DNA from: Chrysaora quinquecirrha | Taxonomy: Eukaryota; Cnidaria; Scyphozoa; Semaeostomeae; Pelagiidae | Reading direction: 5' to 3' | NCBI GenBank assembly: GCA_014526335.1 | Contig: JACTAT010000044.1 | Location: 548,539 to 612,538 of the forward strand | DNA length: 64,000 bases | Shown here: positions 45,690 through 57,239 of the stretch, in pieces | How the letters are laid out: the number at the start of each line of letters is the position of its first letter | Position numbering within the stretch: position 1 is the first letter of the stretch | Made by a program: the position numbers and the translations under genes | The notes under the pieces: model-generated | What the model was told of the DNA's origin: nothing | The model's input: the letters and a program-made list of their open reading frames with translations, nothing else | The model's database searches: none

Positions 45690-46063
45690 TGTAGCATAAA
45701 AAGCTTATAAGTACCAATGGTAAATCCTATTACTTATAAAATGTCATTTACAATCGTGTTATGCCATCTTACAAACCGGCATTTTATAAATTTAGGCTGC
45801 AAACCCCTTAACATAAAACACCTATTTAAGTCAGAGGAGCCATTCAGAGAGTTGTCCAAGCACATTAGAATAAATATGTATTCCAAAGTTTCCATCCTCT
45901 CTCAATGGGTTAAAATTTGGTGTTAGAAAATGTGTTTGGTTGTTTGTTAAAGAAATATCTAGAAGCGGTACTTTCACAGTGTTACGTTCGTCCGTATCAG
46001 TAACCAGATGTTCGCCATCTTGTATTCCATACGCTGACATTTCAATGTCTTTCAAGTTGTCTT
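45690..46063. other. Spacer between HECT and integrase genes
   Basis: Short frames on both strands without domains. It probably includes the 3' UTR of the minus-strand HTH-integrase gene. No polyadenylation signal can be assigned with confidence. Confidence 0.4.
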
Positions 46064-47283
46064 CTAATGCAAAAGTAGGAGCTGCAATGAATAGGCTTCC
46101 CTGTAAAACAATTGGAGAGGTGACCTATTTCTAGCTGTACGCATTGGTCTGCTGTTGAACATTTCCACGAAATCGGAGCATGATCTGTTAAAGCGAGGCA
46201 GGAAAACAAAGTGCAGAGAAAGAAAATGATACTCATTCAAGGGATCTAGCAGACCAACTTCTTCCATGAAGGAGAATATGTTTGCATGGTGTGAGACAAT
46301 CACTCTGTGAACGTTGCGCCAGAACCTTTCAATTCGCTGGTTGTGCACGGATGGTTTGTTCCCGTAATAAAACTTCCTCGATTCAAACCTCTTCTTTCAA
46401 GCATAAAATCTGCAACAAGAGCATTCTCCCCACCATAGTCTGACCGCACTCTTGACGGAATGTTCCAAACTTGGCACGCGGCAATGAAACATTCGCAAAC
46501 TGTCTCCGCTCTATTGTTTGTTGAGGCATGCAAATAAACTATGCAACGTGAGTATCCATCGATTCCTAAACAAGATGGTTCAACATGGCGAAAACAACAT
46601 AAAAAGTTGCACTACGCAGCGCCGGAGTGTGTAATGAATGCTTTCCTAATTGTTATTTTTAGTGTTAAATTCCAAGTCTCAATGTTCTTAATTATGAATG
46701 GTTGTAAGGCAAAAGGGGTAAAGAACTTTTGTTATCTTTTAATGTACATAGTTTTGTATACCATTGATAGAGATTGTCGCTGCTTGACATAGGTGAAATG
46801 GTCAGAATAGAAAATGTTGTGTTTCGAAGGTTCAGTTCTGTTGTAATCTTTTTATCGTAACTTCTATATATTTCATTTATTTAAGATTTGTTGCATTTAT
46901 GGAGAAACTGTCGCTGATTTTATTGATTTTGTTTGTCATTGTCATTATTTCTTATTGTTGACTAGTACCTAAAAACAAATGAAATTTAGTATAGTATTTA
47001 CAGCCTTCGGCAAATCATTAGGAAATTAATCTACTTTTACCTCCATGGATAACAAGTCTCCATCTAATGAGCTTGTGATGCCCATCGATATGCTATAGAG
47101 AAAAGAGAGCTATATGAGAAATATCTGACAAGACTGAAAACTTCCTTAACAAGGTAGCCAGTGTACCAGATCCTTACCAAAAAGTAATTGGTCTGTGCAA
47201 CCGAGTGAATTTTCCTGTCCAATCATTGAATTGAATTGTTAGCATAAATTATGAGAATCCAGTTTGTGTTGTGTATGGTCAAG

Positions 47284-47772
47284 ATGGCGGCGAGTGTTAC
47301 TAGCGATATTGACGTTCATTTTCCATTACTTGCTAAGTTTCTAAATGTTGAGGAATTATTCCCAAAACAAAAGGCCGCTTTGAAAAATTGTTTTTCTGGC
47401 AAAAATTTGTACTACAGCGCTGCTACTGGAACAGGAAAATCTTTGATTTTTCAGTGCATTCCATCTACTGACAGACTTAATTAAAGATCAGGTGTGCGGA
47501 ACAAGTACCGCATTGGTGATTTTGCCGTTGAATGCACTTATGGCGGATCAGGTTGAAAGACTGAACAAGCCCTGCGTTTCTGGTGCAGCCATCCATGCCA
47601 ATCAATCAAAAGATGTTTTGGTTAACATAGAACTCGGTGAATACTCCTTGGTCTACACTTTGCCAGAAGCAGTGCTGGCCTCCGACCACTGGTGAGCTAT
47701 AATAAGTTCAGAACATTATAGAGAACATTGTAGAGTTGTGGTCATTATTGAGGCCCACTGTATGGTTCACTG
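47284..47772 (+). pseudogene. RecQ-like DNA helicase N-terminal fragment
   Basis: From the ATG at 47284 the frame encodes FLNVEELFPKQKAALKNCFS and a Walker A motif, YYSAATGTGKSLIFQ. After a phase change near 47482 it continues as ALVILPLNALMADQVERLN and GEYSLVYTLPEAVL, both RecQ-like. A third phase near 47731-47772 gives VVVIIEAHCMVHW, the motif II region, ending at a donor-like TG|GTAAGC. Motif II reads EAH where D-E-A-H is expected, so the first Asp is missing. Downstream helicase motifs are absent. The fragment lies on the opposite strand inside intron 1 of the HTH-integrase gene. Confidence 0.65.
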
Positions 47773-48272
47773 GTAAGCATTTGGTATCAACTCATTTATT
47801 ACCATTAGATATTGTGTGTCTTAATAAATGATTAATAAATTCTGTTTTCTGTTGACATATATGTGACCCAGTGGTACATAGGACTTTGGTGCTACTCACT
47901 CATATGGTCGACATTTGATTTGTAATCAATATTGTCAAAAGTTAATTTCCAGCCACAATTATGTGTTAAGATTTCATTGACATCGACCTGTTGCTCTTTT
48001 CTTCCAGTACACATATCTTTGCCTTCTTTTCCTACACGCTCCTTAGTTGCCTGATCAAGCAATGCACCAAAATCATCAAGCTTCTTGTGCCAACAAGGAT
48101 GAGATACTGTCAGCGTAACTGCACGAAGTCTTGCCATTGCAGCCTTGAATGTAAAAATACTCATTTTATTTAACATAAATAAGGTATCCTTATGACGTGG
48201 AATGATTATATTGTCAAAACTTTAAACGATTTGAAATTTTTCTGAGGTTCTTGAATATCAATAAATGGAAGT

Positions 48273-48498
48273 ACAATCCTCGCCAAAAAGGCTGGGACAC
48301 TTTGAACTTTTGTAAAATTCTCGCTCTAATGACGCATACCCCCCTCCCCCCGACTAAATGTTGGTGAAATCGATGTTGACAGTGGTCCCAACATTGAGTC
48401 GGGGAGAAAATCTCTCTAAATATGTTGTAATGGGATGGGGTTTTTAAGGTAAAACATACTTACAACATACTGTCCCCAATATTTTTGACGAGGATTGT
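48273..48498. mobile_element. Short inverted-repeat element (MITE), copy 1
   Basis: The left end ACAATCCTCGCCAAAAAGGC and the reversed right end ACAATCCTCGTCAAAAATAT form the terminal repeat, followed on both sides by a GGGACA word. The interior has CAATGTTGG pairing with CCAACATTG. No coding capacity. Confidence 0.75.
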
Positions 48499-48929
48499 CT
48501 GAGCAAGAGCAGAAATTTAAAACTATTTGGGGGGCTTTGGGGGATCAGGGCCAAAATTTTGCAAAATGTGAAAATTCATTGAAAAATGAAGGAATCCTTT
48601 GAAAAAGGCCGTAATTCACTTTCCAACATCGCAAAATCATAAGAGGCAACGGTACACATTTTTCAGCTGCAGAAGCAATACCTTTATCATTCAAATGCAT
48701 CTTTAGAACCGTTCTGTAGACCACAATTCAAGCGATGCGTCTGCCGCTGCGGAGGAGAGAGCTTGACATCTAAGAAACTGACAGTTGTCCACCATTTTCT
48801 ACCGCATAAAAGTGGAATAACTCAAGTCCAAATAATTTTCCCATACTTCTCGCTATCCGACAATACATTTCTTGGGGTATTTCATGTTATTAAATAATTT
48901 TCCCTTTTTGTCATTCCTTCTGAGTTCGT

Positions 48930-49082
48930 TTTCTCAATGTTGGTGAAATATATGTTGACAGTGGTCCCAACATTGAGTCGTCCGGGAGGGGGTCTTATTA
49001 CCCAAATATGTTGTAATGGGACGGGGTTTTTAAGGTAAAACATACTTATAACATACTGTCCCAAATATTTTTGACGGGATTG
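48930..49082. mobile_element. Short inverted-repeat element, copy 2 (left end missing)
   Basis: Shares with copy 1 the block CAATGTTGGTGAAAT...GTCCCAACATTGAGTCG, TATGTTGTAATGGGA and the right terminus ending TTTTTGACGGGATTGT. The left terminal repeat is absent, so the copy is truncated. Confidence 0.72.
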
Positions 49083-51089
49083 TAGTCTTTATAATATGCA
49101 ATCTTTTGATAGCATCAGTTATTTATAAGTAAACAGATATAGATCAGAATACCTACTGTTAGGCTGCAGTGCTGCAAAATTATTGATATGACTAATTGAA
49201 GTGCAGTCAAGTGGGATGAGCGTGTCTTTGCACAAATTGCTGCTGCCATTCAAAGTGGTTGCAACCATTTATCATTCACATTTGATGTCTTCTTGCTCAC
49301 TATTGATTTCTTTAGGCATGCAGTTTTCAGTACTGCATGCAGCAATGGGCACCTTTCTACGAGTTCTGAATTGAAGTCAACAAAAGTAAACTTCACGATG
49401 TCATATCTTTTAACAAGATGGAGAAGGCTGGGTGACTTGTGAGCACAGAGTGACGCACACTCTTTATGTATTGTTTTCAGTATTTCAGCAACTAAATATG
49501 GCTGTATGTCTCTGCACTTCCAAGCTGCTGATGCAATTTGTTTATGAGTTCCTCTCAAAAGCGTCTTCCCTAAAGATTGCAGACCTGGGGCTAGCTCCCT
49601 TTTCCTTGTCTCACTGGGCCAGGCAACCTCAATAAAAACCTTTGTGACTAGAGGTTGATCGGTGTGATCCCTTCGTTTAGCTTCTACGAAATCTACAATA
49701 TTTTGCTGCTCATTGTCATTTGGTTTAGGCCTTTCTTCTCTGGCTCGCACAGTAGCTCCACCAGTGGCGTGGGTGAAGTTAATCCAAAATCTGATGTCCT
49801 TTTCTTGCTCTCCTGTAAAAGCTCATATTTTATATTAACTTCGCTGCCAACTCAGCCAATTTTGAACACAGCACATTTCATTTCTTTAACAAGGTGAGAC
49901 ACTGTTTGCCAATATAAGGCGACAAGAGTGACACAACAAAAGGCAAGATACGTATTTCACTTACAGGTTTAAAAACACCTTTACCGTCAATCAAATTCCT
50001 ATTTGTTGGTTTATCCAATGGTTTATAGCAAAGGATGCAAACCAATGATGGCTTTATAGCATTATCTACGTTCATTTCATCGAGAAACTTCACTTTACAA
50101 TCAAACTTCTTCGAAGCTTGCAAAATGAACAACGGCCATGGACATGGTGCAGTGCTCCGGCCTAGCCCAAGATAATACTGTAATTTATGCCCAATTATAT
50201 TTATGCATTGGTAATTTCCCCAAAAGTGAGAAACACGTTGGACATGAAATCTGCCTTCGTTACACAGACGACATAATTTATAAAACTTGGAGTCTAGTAC
50301 ACAGGCTATAACAATATTGTACAGCTGCAGAAACCACCAGTGAAGCATTCATTAGGAAACCGAATGTATTATAATCATTAAATGTGTTATTTACTTACCA
50401 TAGAGAATTTGGTGCTTGTACGTTGTACTGACGCCAAAATATTGTTCTTCTTTGCCGACATGCCCTACCGATTGGGTCAACTCTTGAAATCGAGCTGCGA
50501 ATTCGCCACCTCTGAAGTTTAAATCCTCTTGATGTTGAGCTCTTATCATGAATATCTCGCCAATTTCTGGCGTAGTGGTCAAAATGTCAGCCACAACAAG
50601 GTCCAATTCCGCATCATCAATTTTTGAATAACGTGTTGGGCCGATTGACATTTGAAATTCGCAACGCCGATTTCTGAGCGTCTGAGTTGTAACACCAAGA
50701 ATATTTGCAGTCTGTGTAAAGGAAAAGCCCAGTTCCTCGAAGTTTTCTACCATTTGTCTTGAAATTGTTACTCTTGGTCTTCCTCTAGCCCCATTCCACT
50801 GAATGGGGAGATGTGGGAAGTCGGGACAATCAATAGCATTGGCCGGCACTGCTGTACAATTTCTGCAGAGCAGGGACAATTGGGTCAACAAACTGTTGAT
50901 GTGAAGAAGAAGAGCCTGCATTGATTGGTGCAGCTCAGTTACTTGGAGAATGGGATATACAAATATATCTTGGTGTCCCAGAGTTTGGGCGCGTTCAGTC
51001 ATTCCCTCTATTCTCTGAACAAAGATGCCTGTGGTCTGCACAACGTCCTCAGAAGAAAGGAAAACGCACCAGTAAAGCTGTTGTTGCAA

Positions 51090-52735
51090 AGCTGTTGCAA
51101 AACAAGACCACCAGAAATAAGCAATAGTGTATTGCCAAGCATTTCCCTAAGAAAGTTACTGTAGGCATAGCATGACGGCATATAATCCATCTGGTATCCC
51201 AGTTAGAATTTTACAATGGTATAAAGTTGTTAGTCATACTTTACTCTGATGATAAGGTTGCAGGACCTAAGTTTGCCGTGTTATTTTAAAATTTTTGAAC
51301 CCATATTTATTGTCGTGAAAGCAAATCAATCTGACTTGGACCTAGCTTTGGCCGCCTTGGGCTTGTGATAACAAGGACTGCTGCCGAGAAACAGCATGCC
51401 CTCTTACTTTCCCTATAAAAATGACCGAAGTGAAAATGCAACAAAATGTGACGGCAGGAGTAAATCAAATACGGCCGCTTCTGTCAACAGCACTGTTTTT
51501 AACCACATTTAATCATGCCAACCAAGTACCCTGAGGCAACTCAGATTGGGGGAAAAAAATGAAATTTCTATCAAAACACGTTCAGGATCTCAGCCCGAAT
51601 TCTACTGAACAGTACCGTCCGGTTTGTTCTGATTACCCTTGTATTCTTATGAACAATGTGTCCTTAGAAGCAATAAATATCGGACAAGAGGGATAGAACA
51701 ATTGCCTGTTACTGCTGGCTTCCGTTAAACATCTACTTTGTATTTAGCGCGGACACTGCTCTTTTTTCGAACTCTTAGTACGTAAAGCTGCCTCATACCC
51801 CTTGCAGTCATCGCAGTCATACAATTAATATTTGCTACCTGAATTCAGTTCATTTTACCTAGCCTAGCGTTATTTCCGATGACTAAAAGGACTAAAGGAA
51901 CGAAAGAAGACAAGAATATATGTATTATATCCACCAAACCAAGGCTGAAACTACAGGTCAACCCTCAAATGATTAAATATACGGTATGGCTTTGAATGGA
52001 AAGAGAGCACCCAATGCCGCGAATATTGTAACACAACAAAATTGTCAGAGAATGCTGTTTTTGAGCGCAGCTCGGTACGTAACCTTGCTCATAAACACCG
52101 CAAACCAACCGCAAACCACTTGCTCTAAGCTACCTAAGTCGGATTTAAATACCTCTTAACTGAAATAGCATTCGCATACAACTTTTAAAGCATTTATTTC
52201 AGATACGACAAAAATACGGAAAGATCTCACCCAATTTGTTGATCACCTCAAGACCAAGCCTCTGCATATGTAGCGACTTAGATAGCTGTTCGACTTGAAA
52301 AACCCAAGCAATTCCAAGTGCACAGTAAAGTGAAAACAACAACTTTGAATGTAACAAACGGCATAACTCGACGAAAAAATGAAACTAGATGATCGAACAA
52401 ACTGCAGCATGTCCGCGAACCACACAGAATGACCTGCTCACATGAAACACCAAATATTAAACACAGCGAAATGCCTACCGTCTCCTTCTACGGAAATGCA
52501 GTGCGACTATACTACGAGGTGTTGATGACTAGAAGTGAAATCACACCAAATAGCCTGCGGCAAGCTATAATTGTTTGCCATATGTAAAGCCAAAGCAAAC
52601 CGAACATGTGGAACAAACAACTTAAACAAAGCCACCATGAGCTAGGAACATCAACAACAACAGCAACAACAGCTTAAGCTAACGTCCTAGTTGTTTTAAC
52701 TCAGCTTAAATCTCGATTTAACCCGTATTTTATCC
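51090..52735. other. Gene-free spacer
   Basis: About 1.6 kb with no domain-bearing frame. It follows the point at 51025 where similarity to the second HTH-integrase copy ends. Promoter or 5' exon sequence of the minus-strand gene could lie here but is not recognisable. Confidence 0.5.
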
Positions 52736-54180
52736 CTAGTCCTAACCCAAACCCTAACCCTAACCCTAAGTCTAACCCTAACCCTAACCCTAACTCTAAC
52801 CCTAACCATGAACTGAACCAAAACTTGAAATTCAACCATAAACCAAACACTAACCCAACCTTAACCATATCTCTAACCCTAACCCTAACAGTAAAAAAAA
52901 CCCAGCTTTATCCATAACCCTAACTCTAAGCCTAACCCTAAGCCTAACCTTAATCCTAATATTAAAACCATCCACAACCCTAACAATAATTGTAATGCTT
53001 ACCCTAACCCTCGTCCTAACACTAATCCTAACCCTAAACCGAACCCTAACCATAACCCTAACCCTAACAATTAAACTAGCCCTAACCCTAACCCAAAACC
53101 TATCCCTGACCTTATCCATTAAACTAACACTAACCCCAGCCCTCACCCTGATCCGATCCCTAAAGCTAACACTAACCCTAACCCCAACCCTAACCCTAAC
53201 CATAATCTTACTCTAACCCTAACACTAAATCAAAATCTAAAGATAGCCCTAACCATAAAGCTTGCCCTAACTCTGGCCATAACCCTAATCCTAAGCCTAG
53301 CCCTAAGCTTAACCCTAACTCTGAAACTAATCCTAGCACTAACACTGACCCCATTCCTAACACTACCCTAAACCCTGACAAACACCCTACAGCTAACCCT
53401 AACCCGAACACTAACCATAGCCCTAAATCTAACAATAGCCCTAACCCTAATCCTAACCTTAAACCTAATCCTAACCCTAACCATAACCGTAACCATAGGC
53501 CTAACACTAACTCTAACCCGAACCCTAACCCAAACTCTTACCCTAACCCTAAACCAAACACTAACTTGAACTTCAACCCGAACACTAACCCAAACCTGAA
53601 CACTAACCATAACCCTAAATCTAACCCTAAGCCTATCCTGAGCCTTAACCATAACCCTAACCCAAACCTTAACCCTAAACCAAACCCTAACGCCAACCCA
53701 AGCCATAACCCTAACCCTAACCCTGACCCTAACCAAAAACCCTAAATGTAAAGCAAATAATAACCCCAACCCTAACCCTAAAACTAAGCCAAACCCTAAC
53801 GATATCCCTAACCCTAACACTAAAACTATCCCTCACCCTACCCATAACCCTAACCCTAATCCTAACCCTAAACCATACTCTAAACCTAACACTAAAGCTA
53901 ACCATAAACCTAACTCTAACCCTTATCGTAACCCTAACCTTAACCCTGACCCTAACCAGAAACCTAATCCAACCATTACCTTGACCCTAACCCTAACCAA
54001 AGCCTCACCTTAACCCTCACCCAACCCTAACCCTACTCCTAACCCTAACACAAACCCTAAAACTAACCCTAACCCTGACCCTAATCTAACACCTAACCTG
54101 ATTCCAACACTTACCCAACCCTAACAAAAATCCTTATGCGTACCCTAACACTAACACTAACACTAACCCTAACATAAACA
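52736..54180. repeat. Degenerate CCCTAA interstitial telomere-like array (4)
   Basis: 1.45 kb of decayed CCCTAA units in the same orientation as the arrays at 3.4-9.3 kb. Val-Arg and Leu-Gly frames are repeat translations. The right edge joins coding sequence without any spacer at about 54180. Confidence 0.92.
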
Positions 54181-54752
54181 TAACGTGTTGGGCCGATTGA
54201 CATTTGAAATTCGCAACGCCGATTTCTGAGCATCTGAGTTGTAACACCAAGAATATTTTCAGTCTGTGTAAAGGAAAAGCCCAGTTCCTCGAAGTTTTCT
54301 ACCATTTCTCTTGAAATCGTTACTCTTGGTCTCCCTCTAGCCCCATTCCACTGAATGGGGAGATGTGGGAAGTCGGGACAATCAATAGCATTGGCCGGCA
54401 CTGCTGTACAATTTCTGCAGAGCAGGGACAATTGGGTCAACAAACTGTTGATGTGAAGAAGAAGAGCCTGCATTGATTGGTGCAGCTCAGTTACTTGGAG
54501 AATGGGATATACAAATATATCTTGGTGTCCCAGAGTTTGGGCGCGTTCAGTCATTCCCTCTATTCTCTGAACAAAGATCTCAAGTGTTTGTGCGTACTCT
54601 GAGCTCATCAATTGCAAGTATTCGGCTCTGTCGAAACCTTCCGCAACAACATTGCATTGCAGTTGTGATATTACTCCTGGAATCTCTCTCAGTAAGTCCT
54701 CAGCAGTATCACCCCTCCATTCCAAAATACGAGCTCCGCCATTAATCAGCAA
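54181..54752 (-). pseudogene. Truncated second copy of the HTH-integrase gene
   Basis: The first 190 codons contain MLINGGARILEWRGDTAEDL, IFVQRIEGMTERAQTLGHQD, GARGRPRVTIS and the HTH ILGVTTQMLRNRRCEF, then stop matching exactly at the telomere-like array, which supplies a nonsensical Val-Arg tail. From 54181 to about 54574 it matches 50630-51025 almost perfectly (few substitutions by eye). Its first 60 codons, upstream of IFVQRIEG, are absent from the 50-kb copy, which diverges abruptly at 51026. It therefore supplies the N-terminus of this family while lacking the integrase domain. Confidence 0.78.
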
Positions 54753-55154
54753 GAATGTTAAAAATATAAAGGACCCCCATTAGTAGGACCACCATTGCTT
54801 TATTGCACAAAAAACAAAAAACATTCGAACAGGAACAGGAAGGCTCGACTTTTTTTTATACTTTTCGACTTTTTGGCGGGAACAAACCTTGTTCTGGCCA
54901 GGGCAATGTTGTTCCGTTCCATGTTTTAAAGTTGTGGAGCCACTTCCGCAACGTAATCCCTATTAGTGGTTGCCATTGATAAGGAATAAGAATTGCAGGA
55001 AAGCACAACTGGAGCCATTAAAACAATTAAGGAATCGAGCTGTAGCCATTCAGTGAATTAAAGAGTTGAAATTAAGTGAAGTATGCAATAGAAATAGAAA
55101 CAAGCATAAGCAATGGAAATTTAAATTTGAAACAGTCAATTTTTATCAAGAAAT
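54753..55154. other. Spacer between truncated gene copy and repeat X
   Basis: AT-rich, with a T-run near 54850. No coding signal. Confidence 0.5.
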
Positions 55155-56000
55155 AGAAATATAGAGCAAGCAATGGAAATATACAACAGGCAATAGAAAT
55201 ATATGACAAGCAACAGAAATATATGACAAGCAATAGGAATATATTGCGATCTATAGGAATTAACCATAAGCAATGCTATTAAATTATTATTCTTGCATTT
55301 GGCACTCCATAAATAATGTCATCGTATTTAGTAATCACACTATTCCTCATTTTATTAATTTGGTCTAGTTATTAATAAAAGGGGGAATAAGAAAATTTCT
55401 GCATATACGGGTTTAAGGAATAATCCCAAAATATTGCAGGTGTACAACTACGAGCATATATCATACAGCTATTTTAAACCTCATATCTCCAGTAATTTTC
55501 ATATTCAAACTTTATCAATTACTAATAGGAGAATCGAGTAATATGTAAGCTATAACAGATGGATTTTAAAATAATTCGACAAGATAGTAAATGCAATAGA
55601 ACAGGTATATGCAATAGAAAAGAACTTCACACTCATTTCTGTAGTTTTTGCTCTTCGTTTCTCTTCGTTCCTCTTCATTCCTTCTCGTTCCTCTTCATTC
55701 CTTCTCGTTCCTCTTCATTCCTCCTCATTCCTCTTCATTCCTCCTTGTTCCTCTTCATTCTTTCTTGTTCCTCTTCATTCCTCCTCGTTCTTCTTCATTC
55801 CTCCTCGTTCCTCTTCATTCCTCTTCCTCCCCATTCCTCTTCAGTCCTCCTTGTTCGTCTTCATGCCTCCTTATTTCTCTACATTCTGTCGCTCCTCTTC
55901 ATTCCTCCACGTTCCTCTTTATTCCTTGTTGTTCCTCTCCGTTCCTCTCCATTCCTCCTCGTTCCTCTTGTTCCTCTTTTAAGAAATAGTCTTTCCTACT
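55155..56000 (-). repeat. Repeat family X, copy 2, inverted and without the foldback insertion
   Basis: Reverse complement of copy 1: 22-bp ATATATGACAAGCAA-type units (about 55160-55250), GGAATTAACCATAAGCAATG, the uninterrupted GCACTCCATAAATAATGTCA, then the block to TTCACACTCATTTCTGTAG and a 20-bp CT-rich minisatellite. It shows what the site looked like before the 4.9-kb element entered copy 1. Confidence 0.78.
55640..55980. repeat. 20-bp CT-rich minisatellite
   Basis: Imperfect copies of CTCTTCATTCCTCCTCGTTC, about 17 units. It corresponds to the GA-rich tract at 16430-16660. Open frames here encode Ser/Phe/Leu/Pro repeats and are not genes. Confidence 0.88.
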
Positions 56001-57238
56001 TCATTTTCAAGCGCCACAGAACCCTCTTCACGCACATTCCTTGTGAAATTCAGAATGTGTGTAGCTTTTTTCTGCTTAAAAGCCGCAGCCACATGCAAAA
56101 TGCAGTAAACAGTTCTCAATACATACCAAAAAAGGCAAGCCCCAACTATTTCAGAAGTCGCAAACTGTAGAAAAAGCATCGGGAAATCCGTGAACCACAC
56201 TCAAAATAAGGGTTGAACAGGGTTCGAAGCCGTGAAGCCGCAAACCTATAATGACCCCCTATTGGCAACGTCAGTCCTGTTTGGACCATGAAAGTTCTCT
56301 GAGGTCATTGAGTCATTTTAAAAAGTTATGGGTGAAGAATTGACATATCTAGCAATCACAATCGATCAAGGACAGTTAAAATTGAATTTGGTCCAATTCG
56401 AATTGGAAAAGTATGGGACCAACACAGCGCCTTGGATGAAAAAGATGCACATATATCATTATTGGAATATGTAGAACACTTTGAGATGCCTGATTTAAAG
56501 ACCGATCAATACAATAATAAGATAATGGCGCAGAGTGCTGAAACAATCTATTTGCTCATCTAAGTTGAAGTCGTTTATGAAGTTTTTTGTAATGTTATAT
56601 GAAGAAAATGCTAACCTAATCCTGGTATTTTGAAACCAGGGCTGGTATTTTGAAAAATTTTCTGGGGAGCATGCCCCTGACCCCCCTAGATGGTTTTGGC
56701 TTACACTGCTCACAAGTTACCATTGAAAAGATGAATTTACACTGGACATGTCCCCCCATTCTATTTACATACGAATATGCATACCGGTCATTACTTCCTA
56801 GGCTTCATAAACATTTCTTTAATTTAGGCTTGTCTGAATTAAGGTTACTTTTTTTCCATTTGAGTAAAAGTCATAGACAATCGGACCTCGTCTTCTAGGC
56901 TGAAGAAGTTGCTTTATCTGTAGAATCTTGGAAAATTGTTTGTGTTTGGATAACTGATATTTTCATAATGAAGCATTTTTGAGCTTCTAAATGGTGTGGT
57001 TTCAAAATTGGAGCCCATGAGCTTTGCTCGTAGCCCTAATTTTTAACCATTCGGCGCAGTCCATTGGGTGAGATTTAAAAAAAGTATTATGCATTTGTAT
57101 TGAAAAAATAGCAGATTCTCGACCACATGAAGTTTACGGGGCCCATATTACTAGCCCCAAAGCTAAGCAGTATGACCACCTATTGGCGCCCTTTTGGCTG
57201 CGTTTCCCAGTGGGATGAATGGTAGCCAGTCCGCCAAT
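56001..57238. other. Gene-free spacer
   Basis: About 1.2 kb without a convincing frame. Two short words, CTATTGGCAACG near 56262 and CACCTATTGGCGCCC near 57178, are similar but too short to interpret. Confidence 0.5.
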
Positions 57239-57239
57239 G

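Larger units (their letters stand above)
47892..50348 (-). pseudogene. Multi-exon gene of an uncharacterised family (DUF6589-like?)
   Basis: Three minus-strand blocks read as successive parts of one protein. 50348-49878 contains CILCYKPLDKPTNRN and a later Cys-Leu tail, a zinc-binding-like segment. About 49900-49250 contains VNIKYELLQESKKR, LGKTLLRGTHKQIASAAWKC and FNSELVERCPLLHAVLKTAC. 48176-47892 contains WHKKLDDFGALLDQA and CGWKLTFDNIDYKSNVDHMS. The order and motifs recall cnidarian proteins related to DUF6589, which associate with mobile elements; that identification is from memory and uncertain. At least one stop near 49857 interrupts the reading, and two miniature elements sit between the second and third blocks. 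The C-terminal portion is missing. Everything lies inside intron 1 of the HTH-integrase gene on the same strand. Confidence 0.42.
46064..51025 (-). pseudogene. HTH plus DDE integrase-core gene, three exons
   Basis: Exon 1 (51025-50399) encodes leucine-rich helices, GARGRPRVTIS, then a helix-turn-helix (FSFTQTANILGVTTQTLRNR) and, after a frameshift near 50540, RWRIRSSISRVDPIGRACRQ and VQAPNSLW. Exon 2 (47092-47041) encodes HIDGHHKLIRWRLVIHG. Exon 3 (46565-46064) continues GIDGYSRCIVYLHASTNNRA, RVRSDYGGEN and HNQRIERFWRNVHR. Together they provide Asp (HIDG/GIDG), Asp (SDYGG) and Glu (RIER) of an integrase fold. Exon 2 to 3 splices perfectly; the exon 1 donor TATGGTAAGT lacks one G needed to keep Trp in phase. 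A second frameshift lies near 46365. The family, recalled as common in cnidarians and fishes, looks transposase-derived; cellular role unknown. Intron 1 hosts unrelated genes. Confidence 0.68.
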
